From Candidatus Thiobius zoothamnicola (GTDB taxonomy: Bacteria > Pseudomonadota > Gammaproteobacteria > Chromatiales > Chromatiaceae), in NCBI GenBank assembly GCA_030826945.1, contig JAPQLC010000003.1, forward strand, positions 204,566 through 268,565: a DNA stretch of 64,000 bases, read 5' to 3'. The number at the start of each line of letters is the position of its first letter. Position 1 is the stretch's first letter. Position numbers and translations under genes: made by a program. Below are positions 1-11,620 of this stretch, one piece after another. The notes under the pieces were generated by a model. The model was not told the DNA's origin. It did no database searches and saw only the letters and a program-made list of their open reading frames with translations.

Positions 1-704
1 CCGGACAAGCCAAGCACGACTTTGCCGTCCCCGACCTGGCTTTGCATGCTGGTAATACTATCGGCAATGATATTACTGGGATTCCAAGTCGCTTCACAAC
101 CACACAGGTCCATCGCAAAACGGCGCAGAATGCGCTCGCCTTGAGTGGTATGGGTGACTTCAGGATGGAACTGGATGCCGTAAAAACGCCTTTCTTCATC
201 CGCCATGCCAGCCAATGGCGCATTGTCCGTGCTGCAAATCGCTTTGAATCCAGGCGGCAATTTCTCCACCCGGTCGCCATGGCTCATCCACACATCCAGC
301 AAACCCCAACCTTGTTCATTGGTGGCGTCTTCAATATCACACAGCAATGCAGAGTGACCACGAACGCGCACTTGAGCGTAACCATACTCATGTCGGTCCG
401 AAGTCGCCACTTCGCCGCCCAGTTGCGCCGCCATGGTCTGCATACCGTAGCAAATCCCCAGTACCGGCACGCCCAGGCGAAAGATTTGTTGCGGCGCACG
501 CGGGGTGGAATCCGTGGTCACCGTTTCCGGACTGCCTGACAAAATAACGCCATGAGGTTTGGCGCGTTCCAGTTGAGCAAGACAATTGTCATAAGGCCAT
601 ATTTCACAATAGACCCCAATCTCACGTATGCGACGCGCGATCAATTGAGTGTATTGCGAACCGAAATCAATAATCAGGATACGTTGGGCATGAATATCGG
701 ACAT
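1..704 (-). CDS. guaA: GMP synthase (glutamine-hydrolysing), N-terminal part
   Basis: Makes GMP from XMP, using ammonia released from glutamine; last step of guanine nucleotide synthesis, cytosolic. Translating the minus strand from the ATG at 704 gives about 234 residues, starting with an amidotransferase domain: an IDFGSQY strand, the nucleophile cysteine in GICYGMQ near residue 85, and the His-Glu pair in FHPE. The last visible residues, VVLGLSG, open the ATP-pyrophosphatase P-loop, so the window edge cuts the gene just inside its second domain. It lies 48 bp downstream of guaB on the same strand, the usual guaBA operon. The remaining half lies outside the window. Confidence 0.96.
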   Translation of the reverse strand, partial: MSDIHAQRILIIDFGSQYTQLIARRIREIGVYCEIWPYDNCLAQLERAKPHGVILSGSPETVTTDSTPRAPQQIFRLGVPVLGICYGMQTMAAQLGGEVATSDRHEYGYAQVRVRGHSALLCDIEDATNEQGWGLLDVWMSHGDRVEKLPPGFKAICSTDNAPLAGMADEERRFYGIQFHPEVTHTTQGERILRRFAMDLCGCEATWNPSNIIADSITSMQSQVGDGKVVLGLS

Positions 705-752
705 GAATTTTGTTTCTTAAATCAAATTTAGATCGTCAGCAGGGAGCGAAAA

Positions 753-2237
<1,485 letters not shown>

Positions 2238-2260
2238 TCAACGATTAAAAATAGCGCCTC

Positions 2261-2289
2261 ATTATAGGTTTGATCCTGTCAAGGGTAAA
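2261..2289 (-). promoter_or_regulatory. Putative sigma-70 promoter of guaBA
   Basis: On the minus strand a perfect TATAAT lies at 2266-2261, with TTTACC (four of six bases of the -35 consensus) 17 bases upstream at 2289-2284. Initiation would fall about 30 bases before the guaB start codon. Assigned from sequence pattern only. Confidence 0.45.
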
Positions 2290-2822
2290 CAAGCTTGCTG
2301 ATTAATCAGGCTGTAATCGCGCAAAACACCATCACCTGGATCAAGTCATTTAGTTTTGGTCAATGAAGTAATGATTCGCTCAGTAGCCTGAAACCAATCA
2401 AGAAACGTTTAGGATAAGGATAAATACACAGAAATAGGCCTCGTATGAGTCAGATTCATCGAAAACCACAAAATGCATGACGATTCTCATTACGCCAGAT
2501 ATGAATAGGGATGTTACTGAGGAGGGATTATGGTCGTATGTATAGCCACCAACTGAAAAAGAAATTGCACCGGATTGTATTTAGCGGCAAAAAGAACCGA
2601 TGTCATTGACTATTTGCAGAATCCCGACCATCTGTTTACAGAATAATAACCAATACCGATGGATTCTTTAAAATGGCCTGCTCAACCGGAAGTGCAAAGA
2701 CTACAAAAATCACACTAACATGACCTAACCGAAATTCCGAAATTGCAACATTGCGGAAAATGTAATATATTTCGCGCAGTCTTGAAGTCACATTAATGTA
2801 ATGGATAAAAGGTTAGTAAATT
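2290..2822. other. Intergenic region without a recognisable gene
   Basis: About 530 bases between the divergent guaB promoter and the gene at 2823. It has no reading frame with protein-like composition on either strand. The last 120 bases are AT-rich and contain a weak inverted pair (TTCCGAAATTGC... /...GCGGAA, about 2733-2760) that could be an operator or promoter region for the downstream gene. Confidence 0.5.
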
Positions 2823-3254
2823 ATGACAAAGCCAATTGAAACCATGTCATCTGAAGAATTGTTCGAACTGGCGGAATTCCGTCGGATTGAAGAAGAGAAA
2901 GATGCTCGACAAACGTTAAAGTCGGAACTGGAGGAGCTACGCAAAGAGCGCCGCGAACTCATTAATCAGCATAAAAAAACGCTGTCTCAGGTTGAAGACA
3001 GAATAGAGAAAATACGTGCCAGCCTTTCTTCAACACCAGGCGCCTCAAATCGGCTGTCCCGAAGCTCCGGCACCAATATCAGCGCTGTGGTACTGAGCAC
3101 CCTGGAGACCCATAAAAAAATGAGCACGAAAGAGCTGCAGGCGGAACTCAATAGCAATGGCGTCGTCGCGGCTAATTTAAGCCAGACTTTGGCCTATCTG
3201 AAGCGCCAGGGCAAAATCATCTCTCCTGAGAGAGCTGTGTATGCGATTGTCTAA
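2823..3254 (+). CDS. Unknown protein: coiled coil plus C-terminal winged-helix-like domain
   Basis: Not recognised as a named family. The 143 residues divide in two. Residues about 8-70 are highly charged and heptad-like (repeated EELRKERRE-type patterns), predicting a long coiled coil. After a Ser/Gly-rich linker (about 70-87), residues about 88-143 resemble a small winged helix: VVLSTLETHKKMSTKELQ, a second helix around NLSQTLAYLKRQG, and a short hairpin KIISPERAVYAIV. This suggests a dimeric DNA-binding protein. The ATG at 2823 follows AAAGG about 10 bases upstream. It stands alone, between divergent guaB and convergent genes. Confidence 0.7.
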   Translation: MTKPIETMSSEELFELAEFRRIEEEKDARQTLKSELEELRKERRELINQHKKTLSQVEDRIEKIRASLSSTPGASNRLSRSSGTNISAVVLSTLETHKKMSTKELQAELNSNGVVAANLSQTLAYLKRQGKIISPERAVYAIV

Positions 3255-3278
3255 AGGCAACCTATAGTTTAGAAAACG

Positions 3279-3420
3279 GATTGGCGGCGGAGTCTACAAA
3301 ATCTGGGAGTATCAAGTAGCGCACAAGGGACATCTTGGAAATCCAACCATTATCTCAAACGCTATGAAGATATAAGGAAATGTGGCTTCAAACTGTGCTC
3401 GGAAGACTCCTCCGCCGATT
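3279..3420. repeat. Imperfect long inverted repeat
   Basis: Arms 3279-3295 and 3404-3420 (GATTGGCGGCGGAGTCT and the complement of AGACTCCTCCGCCGATT) match at 14 of 17 positions around a 108-base centre. A second, perfect 8 bp AT-rich hairpin (CTAAATAA/TTATTTAG) lies at 3444-3468. No coding frame is seen from 3255 to 3550. It could be a small mobile-element remnant or a structured transcript end; neither is shown. Confidence 0.35.
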
Positions 3421-3550
3421 CAATGCACCCTCCAAACACCTGCCTAAATAAAATATACGCTTATTTAGTAGCTATTCTCAATCGCATTTGAAACAGCATT
3501 TCAGCACATCAGAAAAGAATCATCGCTCTACCCATCCGATACAACCCACT

Positions 3551-4033
3551 TTACCGATGGGTGCTGAAAGAGTAATTCAGATGATAAATATTCCCACCAC
3601 CCTTCAACACGACCTGAGCCTGCCACTGCATTTGTCTTTGGGTGCAAAGAGGCAAAATCGTTTCGCCCCGCCATGTCAGCGGTCTTTCTTGCTGAAGAAG
3701 AACCCGATTCAAGCCCATCGCCATGTTAATCCCAGTAATGTCCAAATGAGAGGGTTGCAGAACTGAGTCATCCACCGCAAGATGGATGTTGATTGGCTGC
3801 ATCAGTGGAATAGGCCTCGGCGTCATGCTCATACGCAGCTTTCCACCATCAGGCAGAAGTGTTATACAGCTTTGCCGGGAAAGATCGCAGGATGTTTCAA
3901 TGATCTGATGTTCTGGAAATAATCGTCGCCATTCACGGGCGGCAAAGAAAGCCAGGACGGATAGGCATAAAAGCCCTCCGATAATGACATATCTTCCCAC
4001 CGCCTGATTCAGGTTCCATTGAAAAAATCTCAC
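3551..4033 (-). CDS. Unknown membrane-anchored protein downstream of topA
   Basis: 160 residues of unknown family. One hydrophobic segment (about residues 14-31, VIIGGLLCLSVLAFFA) is followed by an Arg-rich turn and then a mostly beta-type domain with three cysteines (CDLSRQSC and a later LPLC), consistent with an inner-membrane anchor and a periplasmic domain. It starts 17 bp after the topA stop on the same strand, so it is probably the last gene of a smg-topA transcript. No catalytic motif is visible. Confidence 0.65.
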   Translation of the reverse strand: MRFFQWNLNQAVGRYVIIGGLLCLSVLAFFAAREWRRLFPEHQIIETSCDLSRQSCITLLPDGGKLRMSMTPRPIPLMQPINIHLAVDDSVLQPSHLDITGINMAMGLNRVLLQQERPLTWRGETILPLCTQRQMQWQAQVVLKGGGNIYHLNYSFSTHR

Positions 4034-4049
4034 CGTGACAAGCGCAAAA

Positions 4050-6350
4050 TCATTTTGCGTTCTCTAACAACGCTTCTGGTGCTGAATAAGGTTCGGAAAA
4101 TGAACAATCCTTTTGCGGACACACTTTCTCACTGCCACGTTTTTTCGTGGTCTTAATCGTTAATATTGGCCAACCACAACGATGACAAGGTTCAGCAATT
4201 GGCTCATCCCAGATGGCATAATCACATTTCGGGTACGTTGAGCAGGAGTAAAACACTTTGCCGCGACGGGATTTCCGTTGCATCAAAGTGCCTTTATGAC
4301 ATGCCGGGCATTTGACGCCAGTATCTTTCGGTTTCTCCAATGGTTCAATATAACGACATTTGGGGTAACCGGAACAACCAATGAATTTACCGTAACGACC
4401 TTGTTTGAAAATCAGTTCAGAACCACACTGAGGACAATCCCGACCGACTTTCTCCGGTTCAGCGCTTTCACCACCATCCTCATGTAAATTGCGCGTGTAA
4501 TCACATTCCGGGTAATTCGTGCAACCGATAAATCGCCCGTTACGCCCTAAACGGATGGAAAGTTGGTTGCCGCATTTCGGACATTTCTCATCGATCTTTT
4601 CTTGCGTGACATCTGAGCGCCGAACATTCTTTTCCGTATCATCAACACGACTTTTAAAAGGTTGCCAGAATTTCTCCAATAAGGGCACCCACTCTTGTTC
4701 CCCTCGTGACACAGCATCCAATTCATCTTCCAATTTAGCCGTGAAATCATAATCAACATACTGAGTGAAATAGTTGATCAGGAATTTATTCACAATGCGG
4801 CCCACATCCGTCGGATGAAAACGCTTTTTCGCTAATTCAACATACTCACGATCCTGCAAGGTGGAAATAATAGAAGCGTAAGTCGATGGACGACCAATAC
4901 CATATTCCTCCAGCGCTTTAACCAAAGTCGCTTCTGAGTAACGCGGCGGCGGCTCAGTAAAATGTTGCTCGGGGCGGATCGCGAGCAGCGGAACCTGTTC
5001 CCCCTTGCGCAAAGGTGGCAGCATTTTTTCGTCATTATCACCTGGTTTGGCATCATCAACGCCTTCCTGATAAACCTGGATAAAACCCGGATTCGTGATG
5101 ACTGAGCCATTAGCGCGAAAGATATGGCCTTCTCCCGCCGCCAGATCGACAGCAACCGTATCAATCGTGGCATGGATCATCTGGCAAGCCAAAGTGCGCT
5201 TCCAGATCAGACGATACAGCTTAAGCTGATCCGCGTTCAGATAAGATTGTAATGCTTCCGGCATCTGTAAAATGGAAGTGGGCCGGATCGCCTCATGCGC
5301 TTCCTGAGCGTTTTTCGCTTTGGTGCGATAATGGCGAGGCTTGTCCGGGCAATTTTCCTTGCCGTACTTCTTTTCAATATAGCCACGCAATTCCTCAACC
5401 GCTTCATTGGCCAGATGAACGGAATCGGTGCGCATATAAGTAATCAACCCCACTGCACCCGAACCGATATCAACCCCTTCGTACAATTGCTGGGCGATTC
5501 GCATGGTGCGTTGCGCGGTGAAACCCAGTTTGCGCGATGCTTCCTGTTGCAGGGTTGAGGTGGTGAATGGCGCGGCAGGATGACGTTTACGTTGCTTTTT
5601 TTCAACCTTGATCACATCCATCTTGCCTTGCGCGGCTTGCTGGATGTCGGATTCGATTTTCGCGGCGCGCTCTGCGTTCTCAATGGAGAATTGACTGAGT
5701 TTATCGCCAGCAAAATGCGTCAATCGAGCGCTGAATTTTTGCTCGCCTTTCTCCGAGTCCGCTTCAACCGTCCAATATTCACGCGTTTTAAACGCTTCAA
5801 TCTCCGCTTCGCGTTCGACAATCAAACGTAACGCAGGGCTTTGCACCCGACCTGCGGAAAGTCCCCGACGCACTTTTTTCCATAATAAGGGGGACAAATT
5901 GAACCCAACCAGATAATCCAATGCACGTCGCGCTTGCTGGGCATTGACCAAATCCATGGATAGTTCGCGTGGATGGGCGACGGCATCCTGCACAGCTCTT
6001 TTGGTGATTTCGTTGAAGACGACCCGGTGTACGACCTTATCTTTCAGTCTTTTACGATTTCGGAGTAACTCATATAAATGCCACGAGATCGCCTCGCCTT
6101 CACGATCCGGGTCAGTCGCCAGATAAAGGGCATCTGCCTTTTTTAGCTTTTCTGTGATGGCCTTGACGTGTTTGTCGTTACGTTCAATGGCCTGATATTT
6201 CATGGCGAAATCATGCTCTGGATCAACCGCACCTTCTTTAGGCACCAGATCACGCACATGCCCATAGGAAGCCAGCACATCAAACTCTTTGCCAAGATAT
6301 TTCTTAATCGTTTTCGCTTTGGCGGGCGACTCAACAATGATCAAGTTCAT
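4050..6350 (-). CDS. topA: DNA topoisomerase I (type IA)
   Basis: Relaxes negative supercoils through a covalent tyrosine-DNA intermediate. The 766 residues show an N-terminal Toprim domain (IVESPAKAKTI, then TDPDREGE), the active-site tyrosine in LITYMRTDS near residue 306, and four C-terminal zinc-ribbon modules: three typical CxxCG/GC..YPxC repeats (CPKCGNQL, CPQCGSEL, CPACHKGT) and a divergent fourth starting CHRCGWP and ending CPQKDC. Length is below E. coli TopA (865), mainly in the C-terminal part. It follows smg by 21 bp. Confidence 0.97.
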   Translation of the reverse strand: MNLIIVESPAKAKTIKKYLGKEFDVLASYGHVRDLVPKEGAVDPEHDFAMKYQAIERNDKHVKAITEKLKKADALYLATDPDREGEAISWHLYELLRNRKRLKDKVVHRVVFNEITKRAVQDAVAHPRELSMDLVNAQQARRALDYLVGFNLSPLLWKKVRRGLSAGRVQSPALRLIVEREAEIEAFKTREYWTVEADSEKGEQKFSARLTHFAGDKLSQFSIENAERAAKIESDIQQAAQGKMDVIKVEKKQRKRHPAAPFTTSTLQQEASRKLGFTAQRTMRIAQQLYEGVDIGSGAVGLITYMRTDSVHLANEAVEELRGYIEKKYGKENCPDKPRHYRTKAKNAQEAHEAIRPTSILQMPEALQSYLNADQLKLYRLIWKRTLACQMIHATIDTVAVDLAAGEGHIFRANGSVITNPGFIQVYQEGVDDAKPGDNDEKMLPPLRKGEQVPLLAIRPEQHFTEPPPRYSEATLVKALEEYGIGRPSTYASIISTLQDREYVELAKKRFHPTDVGRIVNKFLINYFTQYVDYDFTAKLEDELDAVSRGEQEWVPLLEKFWQPFKSRVDDTEKNVRRSDVTQEKIDEKCPKCGNQLSIRLGRNGRFIGCTNYPECDYTRNLHEDGGESAEPEKVGRDCPQCGSELIFKQGRYGKFIGCSGYPKCRYIEPLEKPKDTGVKCPACHKGTLMQRKSRRGKVFYSCSTYPKCDYAIWDEPIAEPCHRCGWPILTIKTTKKRGSEKVCPQKDCSFSEPYSAPEALLENAK

Positions 6351-6371
6351 CCGTACAAATAATTCCGCGCG

Positions 6372-6857
6372 TTAATGAATGTAAGTAGGTTCACCATAAT
6401 AGACAAGATCTTCCATCAATGAAAAAGCCAACTCCTGGCCAGGTTGATTCAACAAGACCAGTAATACCACCCATTGCACATCATCGACGTTTAACTCGGG
6501 TGTTTCAATTGCCATGCAGCGCTCAATCACCAACTCCCGACTAAGCGGAGCCAAAATACCGGCTTGCTCCAATTTCAACAATAAACTTTGTATCGATAAA
6601 TCAATTTTGCGCTGTTCTTGCTCGCTATAAAAACGGATTGAATGCTCACTCGGCGCCATATATTCATATTCCGCCAGATTTTTCTGTTGCCAAGCCAATT
6701 CGTCCAACCAATCGAAAGCCTTATGCACTTCGCTCTGGGCAAACCCGGCTTCAAGCAGTTCTTCTTCAAGGATAACCTGATCTGCGGGCACAGACTCTTC
6801 TCTATCCATGTAGTTTTCATAGATATAAATCAAAACATCAATCAGGTTCTCGGTCAT
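6372..6857 (-). CDS. smg: Smg family protein (DUF494)
   Basis: A small acidic protein of unknown function, conserved next to topA or dprA in beta- and gammaproteobacteria. With the ATG at 6857 (AGGA upstream) it has 161 residues, starting MTENLIDVLIYIYENYMD, the family signature, and ending with the conserved QELAFSLMEDLVYY segment. A longer in-frame start 29 codons upstream was rejected because the extra residues do not look like the family. First gene of smg-topA. Confidence 0.92.
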   Translation of the reverse strand: MTENLIDVLIYIYENYMDREESVPADQVILEEELLEAGFAQSEVHKAFDWLDELAWQQKNLAEYEYMAPSEHSIRFYSEQEQRKIDLSIQSLLLKLEQAGILAPLSRELVIERCMAIETPELNVDDVQWVVLLVLLNQPGQELAFSLMEDLVYYGEPTYIH

Positions 6858-7548
6858 GACAATGAATTTCCTATTAGCGCACGGATGAAACACCCACTCA
6901 GGGCGGATGATACATGACCTTGCCATCCCAACAACAGCAATCACCGTATTCTGAAACCCGCTCAGGCTTTAAATAGCGCGGGACATAACTGCGCCTCAAA
7001 CATTGATCAAACCTGCAAATTGATTGAGCGCAAGCCTGAACGCACTCGTTCACCCATGCGTCATCATTTAATCCATTAATGCTAACTTGATGGTATATTT
7101 CAATCTTAAATCACCATAAAAATACGTAACTTGGTCGAAAACCCATATTTTGGCGGCCCGCTATCACAACAACCGCCTGACGGATGGCAATCAAAACAGA
7201 ATTTACGCGTTTAATTTGTGCGTAAAGTCATCGTTATGCCGCAATCCCCCGAAATGACGAAGATTTGATTTAGACTGCCGAACCACCAATTCCTCAAAAA
7301 AACTGTTGGGACAGTGGCGAAGAAACACTGCCTTTATGCATGATGCATCCCGTAGTTAAGTGGCACATCAATTGCTTTAAAACTGTTTTGTTTGATCACA
7401 TCATGCCCGCGCAGGCGGAAATCCATCACATTGACGCCAAAGAGGTTGATTTTGATGGAACCCGCCCGCCACCCTCGCGTAAGCGTGGAACGGGAATGAC
7501 AACAAAACTCAACCTCTTGAAGACACTGACTCTAAAGCAACATTAACC
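6858..7548. other. Long intergenic region with an operator-like palindrome
   Basis: About 690 bases between divergent smg and aapQ with no credible gene. It holds a perfect 7 bp inverted repeat, TTTACGC/GCGTAAA, at 7202-7226 (11-base spacer), which could be an operator, and the degenerate interspersed repeat at 7401-7500 listed separately. A binding-protein gene, expected before aapQ, is absent. Confidence 0.5.
7401..7500. repeat. Degenerate interspersed palindromic repeat (REP/MITE-like)
   Basis: The ends are inverted copies (TCATGCCCG at 7401 and CGGGAATGA ending 7499), and an inner pair matches as well (GCGGAAATCCATCA against the complement of TGATGGAACCCGC). The CCCGCGCAGGCGG-type core is like the short repeats scattered through many beta- and gammaproteobacterial genomes. 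It lies just before aapQ. One copy only is visible here, so repetition in the genome is inferred. Confidence 0.5.
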
Positions 7549-8730
7549 ATGAATCCCGCCCGAACCACCCTTCAAAAACACGCCTTCTTCAATAATCCAC
7601 ATTATCGCGCCATCATTTATCAATTGCTGTTGTTGCTCGGACTCGGCGTGTTCTTTTACAACATCATCACCAATACGCTGGCCAATATGGAGGCCAGAGG
7701 CATCAAAAGCGGTTTTGATTTTCTGTTCAGCACGGCAGGGTTCGATATCTTGATGTCTTTGATCCCTTATGACGCCACCCACACTTATGGAAAAACCTTT
7801 TTTGTTGGCTTGCTAAACACGATTTTGGTGGGCGTCATTGGTATTGCCCTTTCAACTCTGGTTGGCTTTTTGATGGGCGTCGCCCACTTTTCGCAAAACT
7901 GGTTAGTCCGCAAGCTGGCCGTCGTTTATGTTGAGACTTTTCGCAATATCCCATTGCTCTTGCAGATTTTTTTCTGGTATTTCGCTGTTTTATCGGCCTT
8001 GCCGAGCGCCCGGCAAAGTTTATCGCTTGGCGAATCTATTTTCCTCAATGTACGCGGCTTATATCTGCCCAAGCTGATCAATGAACCAGGTTCCCTTTGG
8101 GTCTATGCCGCATTGGGTTTGGCGATTATCGCCATTTTCATCTTGCGCCGTTGGGCCACGAGTCGACAGCAGAAAACGGGCGAACAATGGCCCGTTTTTC
8201 GTATCAGCTTATTCATTTTATTTGGCTTGCCACTACTCGCCTCATTACTCGCTGGCATCCCCTTTTCCTGGGAATCTCCGGTATTGAAAGGCTTTAACTT
8301 TCGCGGCGGTATCACAGTAATACCTGAATTAATCGCGCTTGCGCTGGCATTGACGGTTTACACGGGCGCATTCATTGCGGAGGCGGTTCGAGCGGGCATC
8401 CAATCCGTATCACATGGGCAAACTGAAGCGGCACGCAGTTTAGGCATGCCAGAAAACCGGATTATGTCCCTGATCGTTGTCCCACAAGCGATGCGCGTTA
8501 TCGTGCCTTTATTGAATAGCGAGTATCAAAGCCTGGTGAAAAATTCCACTTTGGCGACTGCAATAGGCTACCCGGACTTGTTCACCGTTTTTGTTGGCAC
8601 ATCACTTAACCAAACCGGTCAGGCCATTGAAATCATCTTCATGACGATGGCCGTTTACTTCACTTTCAATATGTTCATTTCATTCTGTATGAACCTATTG
8701 AACCGGAAAGTCGCCATCGTCACCCGATAA
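7549..8730 (+). CDS. aapQ: General L-amino-acid ABC transporter permease AapQ
   Basis: One of two membrane subunits of a polar amino-acid importer of the aapJQMP/bztABCD family. 393 residues with several hydrophobic segments (first at about 24-41, GVFFYN) and a long non-conserved insert between helices typical of AapQ. The C-terminal permease signature EAARSLGMPENRIMSLIVVPQA, which docks the ATPase, lies near residues 303-324. It is followed at 20 bp by aapM and then aapP. The gene normally upstream, for periplasmic binding protein AapJ, is missing here. Confidence 0.93.
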   Translation: MNPARTTLQKHAFFNNPHYRAIIYQLLLLLGLGVFFYNIITNTLANMEARGIKSGFDFLFSTAGFDILMSLIPYDATHTYGKTFFVGLLNTILVGVIGIALSTLVGFLMGVAHFSQNWLVRKLAVVYVETFRNIPLLLQIFFWYFAVLSALPSARQSLSLGESIFLNVRGLYLPKLINEPGSLWVYAALGLAIIAIFILRRWATSRQQKTGEQWPVFRISLFILFGLPLLASLLAGIPFSWESPVLKGFNFRGGITVIPELIALALALTVYTGAFIAEAVRAGIQSVSHGQTEAARSLGMPENRIMSLIVVPQAMRVIVPLLNSEYQSLVKNSTLATAIGYPDLFTVFVGTSLNQTGQAIEIIFMTMAVYFTFNMFISFCMNLLNRKVAIVTR

Positions 8731-8749
8731 CCGACATCAAAGATTAAAC

Positions 8750-9847
8750 ATGCAGACATTCACCCCATCACCTCACCAGCCCGCTCCAATAAAAACCACA
8801 GGCATTGCGGCATGGATCAAAAGCAATCTGTTTTCTTCCATACCGAGTACGCTACTCACTTTCATGATTATTTATGTTCTGGCAAATATTCTGCCGGGTT
8901 TGATCGACTGGCTGTTTATCTCCGCAAACTGGATTGGCGAAACACAGGATGATTGCACGAAAGAAGGTGCCTGTTGGGTGTTTGTCAACGCCTGGTCACA
9001 ACAGTCCATTTATGGCAGCTACCCAACGGATGAGCTTTGGCGCGTCAACTTATGCCTGGCATTGCTCACAGCGATCATCGTATCCTCCTATCTGCTGGAC
9101 AAAAGTCTGCGCGCTAAAATCAGCGTGCCTTTATTTTTGCTCTTTCCTTTCATTTGCATCCTGTTACTGGATGGCTCCTACATCGGCCTGGAAAAAATCA
9201 GCACGGATTTCTGGGGCGGCTTCTCGCTGAATGTATTACTGGCCGCCGCCAGTATTATTATTGCCTTTCCACTGGGGTTTATTTGGGCGTTAGGTCGGCA
9301 ATCCCATATGCCGTTCGCACGCAGCGTCAGTATCGTATTGATTGAATTTTTTCGTGGCGTCCCCGTCCTCGCCTTGTTTTTTATGGGATCCGTGATGCTT
9401 CCGTTATTCTTTCCCGAAGGCACGAACGTGGACAAGTTATTGCGGGTATGGATTGTGTTGATCCTGTTCATGTCCGGCTATATGGCGGAAGTGTATCGCG
9501 GTGGTCTACAAGCGATACCACATGGACAATATGAAGCAGCAGATTCATTGGGCCTTGGCTATTGGCAGAAAACCTTGCTGATCATTTTCCCCCAAGTGGT
9601 CAAAATATCCATGCCGAATATTCTGGCAACTTTTGTCATGCTGTTTAAAAACACCACATTTCTGCTCATCATCGGTATTTTTGAAATGCTGAGCACCACC
9701 CAGACCGCGTTGAGCAACTCATATTGGCTGGGAGGATATGCGGCGGAAGGTTACATTTTTGTCGCTATCGTCTTCTGGACTTGTTGTTTTGGCATGTCAA
9801 TGCTGGCCGCATCCATTGAACGTCAATTAGATACGGTAAAGAGATAA
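8750..9847 (+). CDS. aapM: General L-amino-acid ABC transporter permease AapM
   Basis: Second membrane subunit of the AapQM heterodimer. 365 residues; hydrophobic segments begin near residue 37 ([16 protein letters not shown]), followed by a periplasmic loop with two cysteines ([11 protein letters not shown]) and a cluster of helices after residue 100. The docking motif [21 protein letters not shown] lies near residues 262-282. It ends 5 bp before aapP, indicating one transcript. Confidence 0.93.
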   Translation: MQTFTPSPHQPAPIKTTGIAAWIKSNLFSSIPSTLLTFMIIYVLANILPGLIDWLFISANWIGETQDDCTKEGACWVFVNAWSQQSIYGSYPTDELWRVNLCLALLTAIIVSSYLLDKSLRAKISVPLFLLFPFICILLLDGSYIGLEKISTDFWGGFSLNVLLAAASIIIAFPLGFIWALGRQSHMPFARSVSIVLIEFFRGVPVLALFFMGSVMLPLFFPEGTNVDKLLRVWIVLILFMSGYMAEVYRGGLQAIPHGQYEAADSLGLGYWQKTLLIIFPQVVKISMPNILATFVMLFKNTTFLLIIGIFEMLSTTQTALSNSYWLGGYAAEGYIFVAIVFWTCCFGMSMLAASIERQLDTVKR

Positions 9848-9852
9848 AACCT

Positions 9853-10623
9853 ATGCATCATTCAGCTTCAAACCCGATGGACAAAAACCAAGAAATCATC
9901 ACGATTTGTGATTTAAATAAATGGTATGGCGACTTCCATGTACTCAAGAATATCAATTTAACCGTACGCAAAGGCGAACGCATCGTTATCTGCGGGCCAT
10001 CCGGTTCAGGTAAATCGACCTTGATTCGCTGCATCAATCGCCTGGAGGAATTTCAAAAAGGCTCTCTCGTGGTTGATGGCGTGGAAATGATTGAAGATGT
10101 CAAAAACATTGAAACCATCCGACGTGAAGTAGGCATGGTCTTCCAGCATTTCAACCTGTTCCCCCACCTCACCATCTTGGAGAACTTATGTTTAGGGCCG
10201 ATCTGGGTACATAAAAAACCCAAAGCCGAAGCTGAAGCGACCGCCATGCAATACCTGGAACGGGTTCAAATTCCGGATCAAGCCAACAAATACCCGGGAC
10301 AGCTTTCCGGCGGCCAACAGCAACGCGTGGCGATCGCGCGATCCTTATGCATGCACCCTAAAATCATGCTGTTTGATGAACCCACCTCAGCGCTTGACCC
10401 GGAAATGATCAAGGAAGTGCTGGATGTCATGATCGAACTGGCTGAAGAAGGCATGACCATGTTATGCGTCACTCATGAGATGGGCTTCGCCAAAAAAGTG
10501 GCTGACCGGGTGATTTTCATGGATGTCGGCGAAATTGTCGAACAAAATGCGCCGAATCAGTTTTTCACCAACCCGCAAGTTGACCGGACGCAGAAATTTC
10601 TTCAACAAATTCTGAATCATTAG
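9853..10623 (+). CDS. aapP: Amino-acid ABC transporter ATPase AapP
   Basis: Nucleotide-binding subunit that powers AapQM. 256 residues with Walker [10 protein letters not shown] near residue 48, the signature [14 protein letters not shown], Walker [14 protein letters not shown] and the switch histidine in CVTHEMGFA. The [10 protein letters not shown] start of the domain is characteristic of AapP/GlnQ-type ATPases. In-frame ATGs at 9877 or 9889 are alternative starts. Confidence 0.95.
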   Translation: MHHSASNPMDKNQEIITICDLNKWYGDFHVLKNINLTVRKGERIVICGPSGSGKSTLIRCINRLEEFQKGSLVVDGVEMIEDVKNIETIRREVGMVFQHFNLFPHLTILENLCLGPIWVHKKPKAEAEATAMQYLERVQIPDQANKYPGQLSGGQQQRVAIARSLCMHPKIMLFDEPTSALDPEMIKEVLDVMIELAEEGMTMLCVTHEMGFAKKVADRVIFMDVGEIVEQNAPNQFFTNPQVDRTQKFLQQILNH

Positions 10624-10706
10624 CCCAAACTCAACATCACCCAAACCACCAGCTCCAAATAACTTGCTGACCCAATACCTCGCATGCGCGAGCACCGGAA
10701 CCTAAT

Positions 10707-11588
10707 ATGGAGATCCCCTGGCGAACCATCATCAAGCAGATCCCATCGCAAAATCACGCCGACTTTACTTCAATGTCGCCTGAATCAATCAGCGGCGGAT
10801 GCATCAATCAGGCTTTTAAACTTACCGGCGGCCAACAAACCTGGTTTGTCAAAATCAATACCGCAGCTTCACTGGACATGTTTGAAAGCGAAGCCGCCGG
10901 GCTGAAAATGCTGGCAGGAACCCAAACCTTACGCACCCCGCAAATCCTTGGCACAGGTATCGCGGATACCTGCAGCTACATTGCAATGGAATATATCCAA
11001 CCCGGAAAACGGACACCACATAGCCAAATATTGGCGGGTAAACAACTGGCCGCCATGCATCAGTGCCAACAAAAGCCATTTGGCTGGCCCCGAAATAACA
11101 ATATTGGCTCCACGCGACAACCTAATACGTGGCGTAGCGACTGGGTTGAATTCTGGCGTAAAGAACGTCTTGGCTTCCAATTGCAACTCGCTGCACGAAA
11201 AGGCTATGGGGGACGCTTGCAAAAAACGGGGGAACAACTGCTCAGCCGGTTCGCCGCGTTAATTGATCACGCGCCTTGCGCCTCCTTACTGCACGGCGAT
11301 TTATGGGGAGGCAACATTTTATTTGACCGACAAGGCGATCCGGTGATTTTCGATCCGGCGACGTATTATGGTGATCGCGAAGCCGATATCGCCATGACCG
11401 AATTATTCGGTGGATTTAACGCCGACTTTTATGCAGCTTATCAAAATGTCTGGCCTCTAGATTCAGGCTACGCCATCCGCAAAACCTTATACAATCTGTA
11501 CCACATCTTGAATCATATGAACCTGTTTGGCGGCAGCTATTATACGCAAGCCCAGAACATGCTTGACCGTCTATTGGCGGAGTGCTGA
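10707..11588 (+). CDS. Fructosamine/ketosamine-3-kinase family protein
   Basis: Phosphorylates sugars attached to protein amino groups, which destabilises the adduct and repairs glycation damage. The 293 residues show the aminoglycoside-phosphotransferase fold: SGGCINQAFKL near the N-terminus, the conserved AMEYI hinge, the catalytic loop HGDLWGGN near residue 197, and the family-specific DPATYYGDREADIAMTELFGG. Substrate is inferred from family. It starts 83 bp after aapP on the same strand and may be co-transcribed. Confidence 0.9.
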   Translation: MEIPWRTIIKQIPSQNHADFTSMSPESISGGCINQAFKLTGGQQTWFVKINTAASLDMFESEAAGLKMLAGTQTLRTPQILGTGIADTCSYIAMEYIQPGKRTPHSQILAGKQLAAMHQCQQKPFGWPRNNNIGSTRQPNTWRSDWVEFWRKERLGFQLQLAARKGYGGRLQKTGEQLLSRFAALIDHAPCASLLHGDLWGGNILFDRQGDPVIFDPATYYGDREADIAMTELFGGFNADFYAAYQNVWPLDSGYAIRKTLYNLYHILNHMNLFGGSYYTQAQNMLDRLLAEC

Positions 11589-11620
11589 AATAAGCCAGCA
11601 TCATTATTACTGATTCGAAG

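Noticed and set aside
42..539. Long plus-strand frame over guaA
   Set aside because: Antisense shadow; the minus strand encodes a clear GMP synthase amidotransferase domain.
2277..2282. TTGACA (minus strand) near the guaB -10 as a -35 box
   Set aside because: Only 10 bases separate it from TATAAT; TTTACC at 17 bases is the better -35 candidate.
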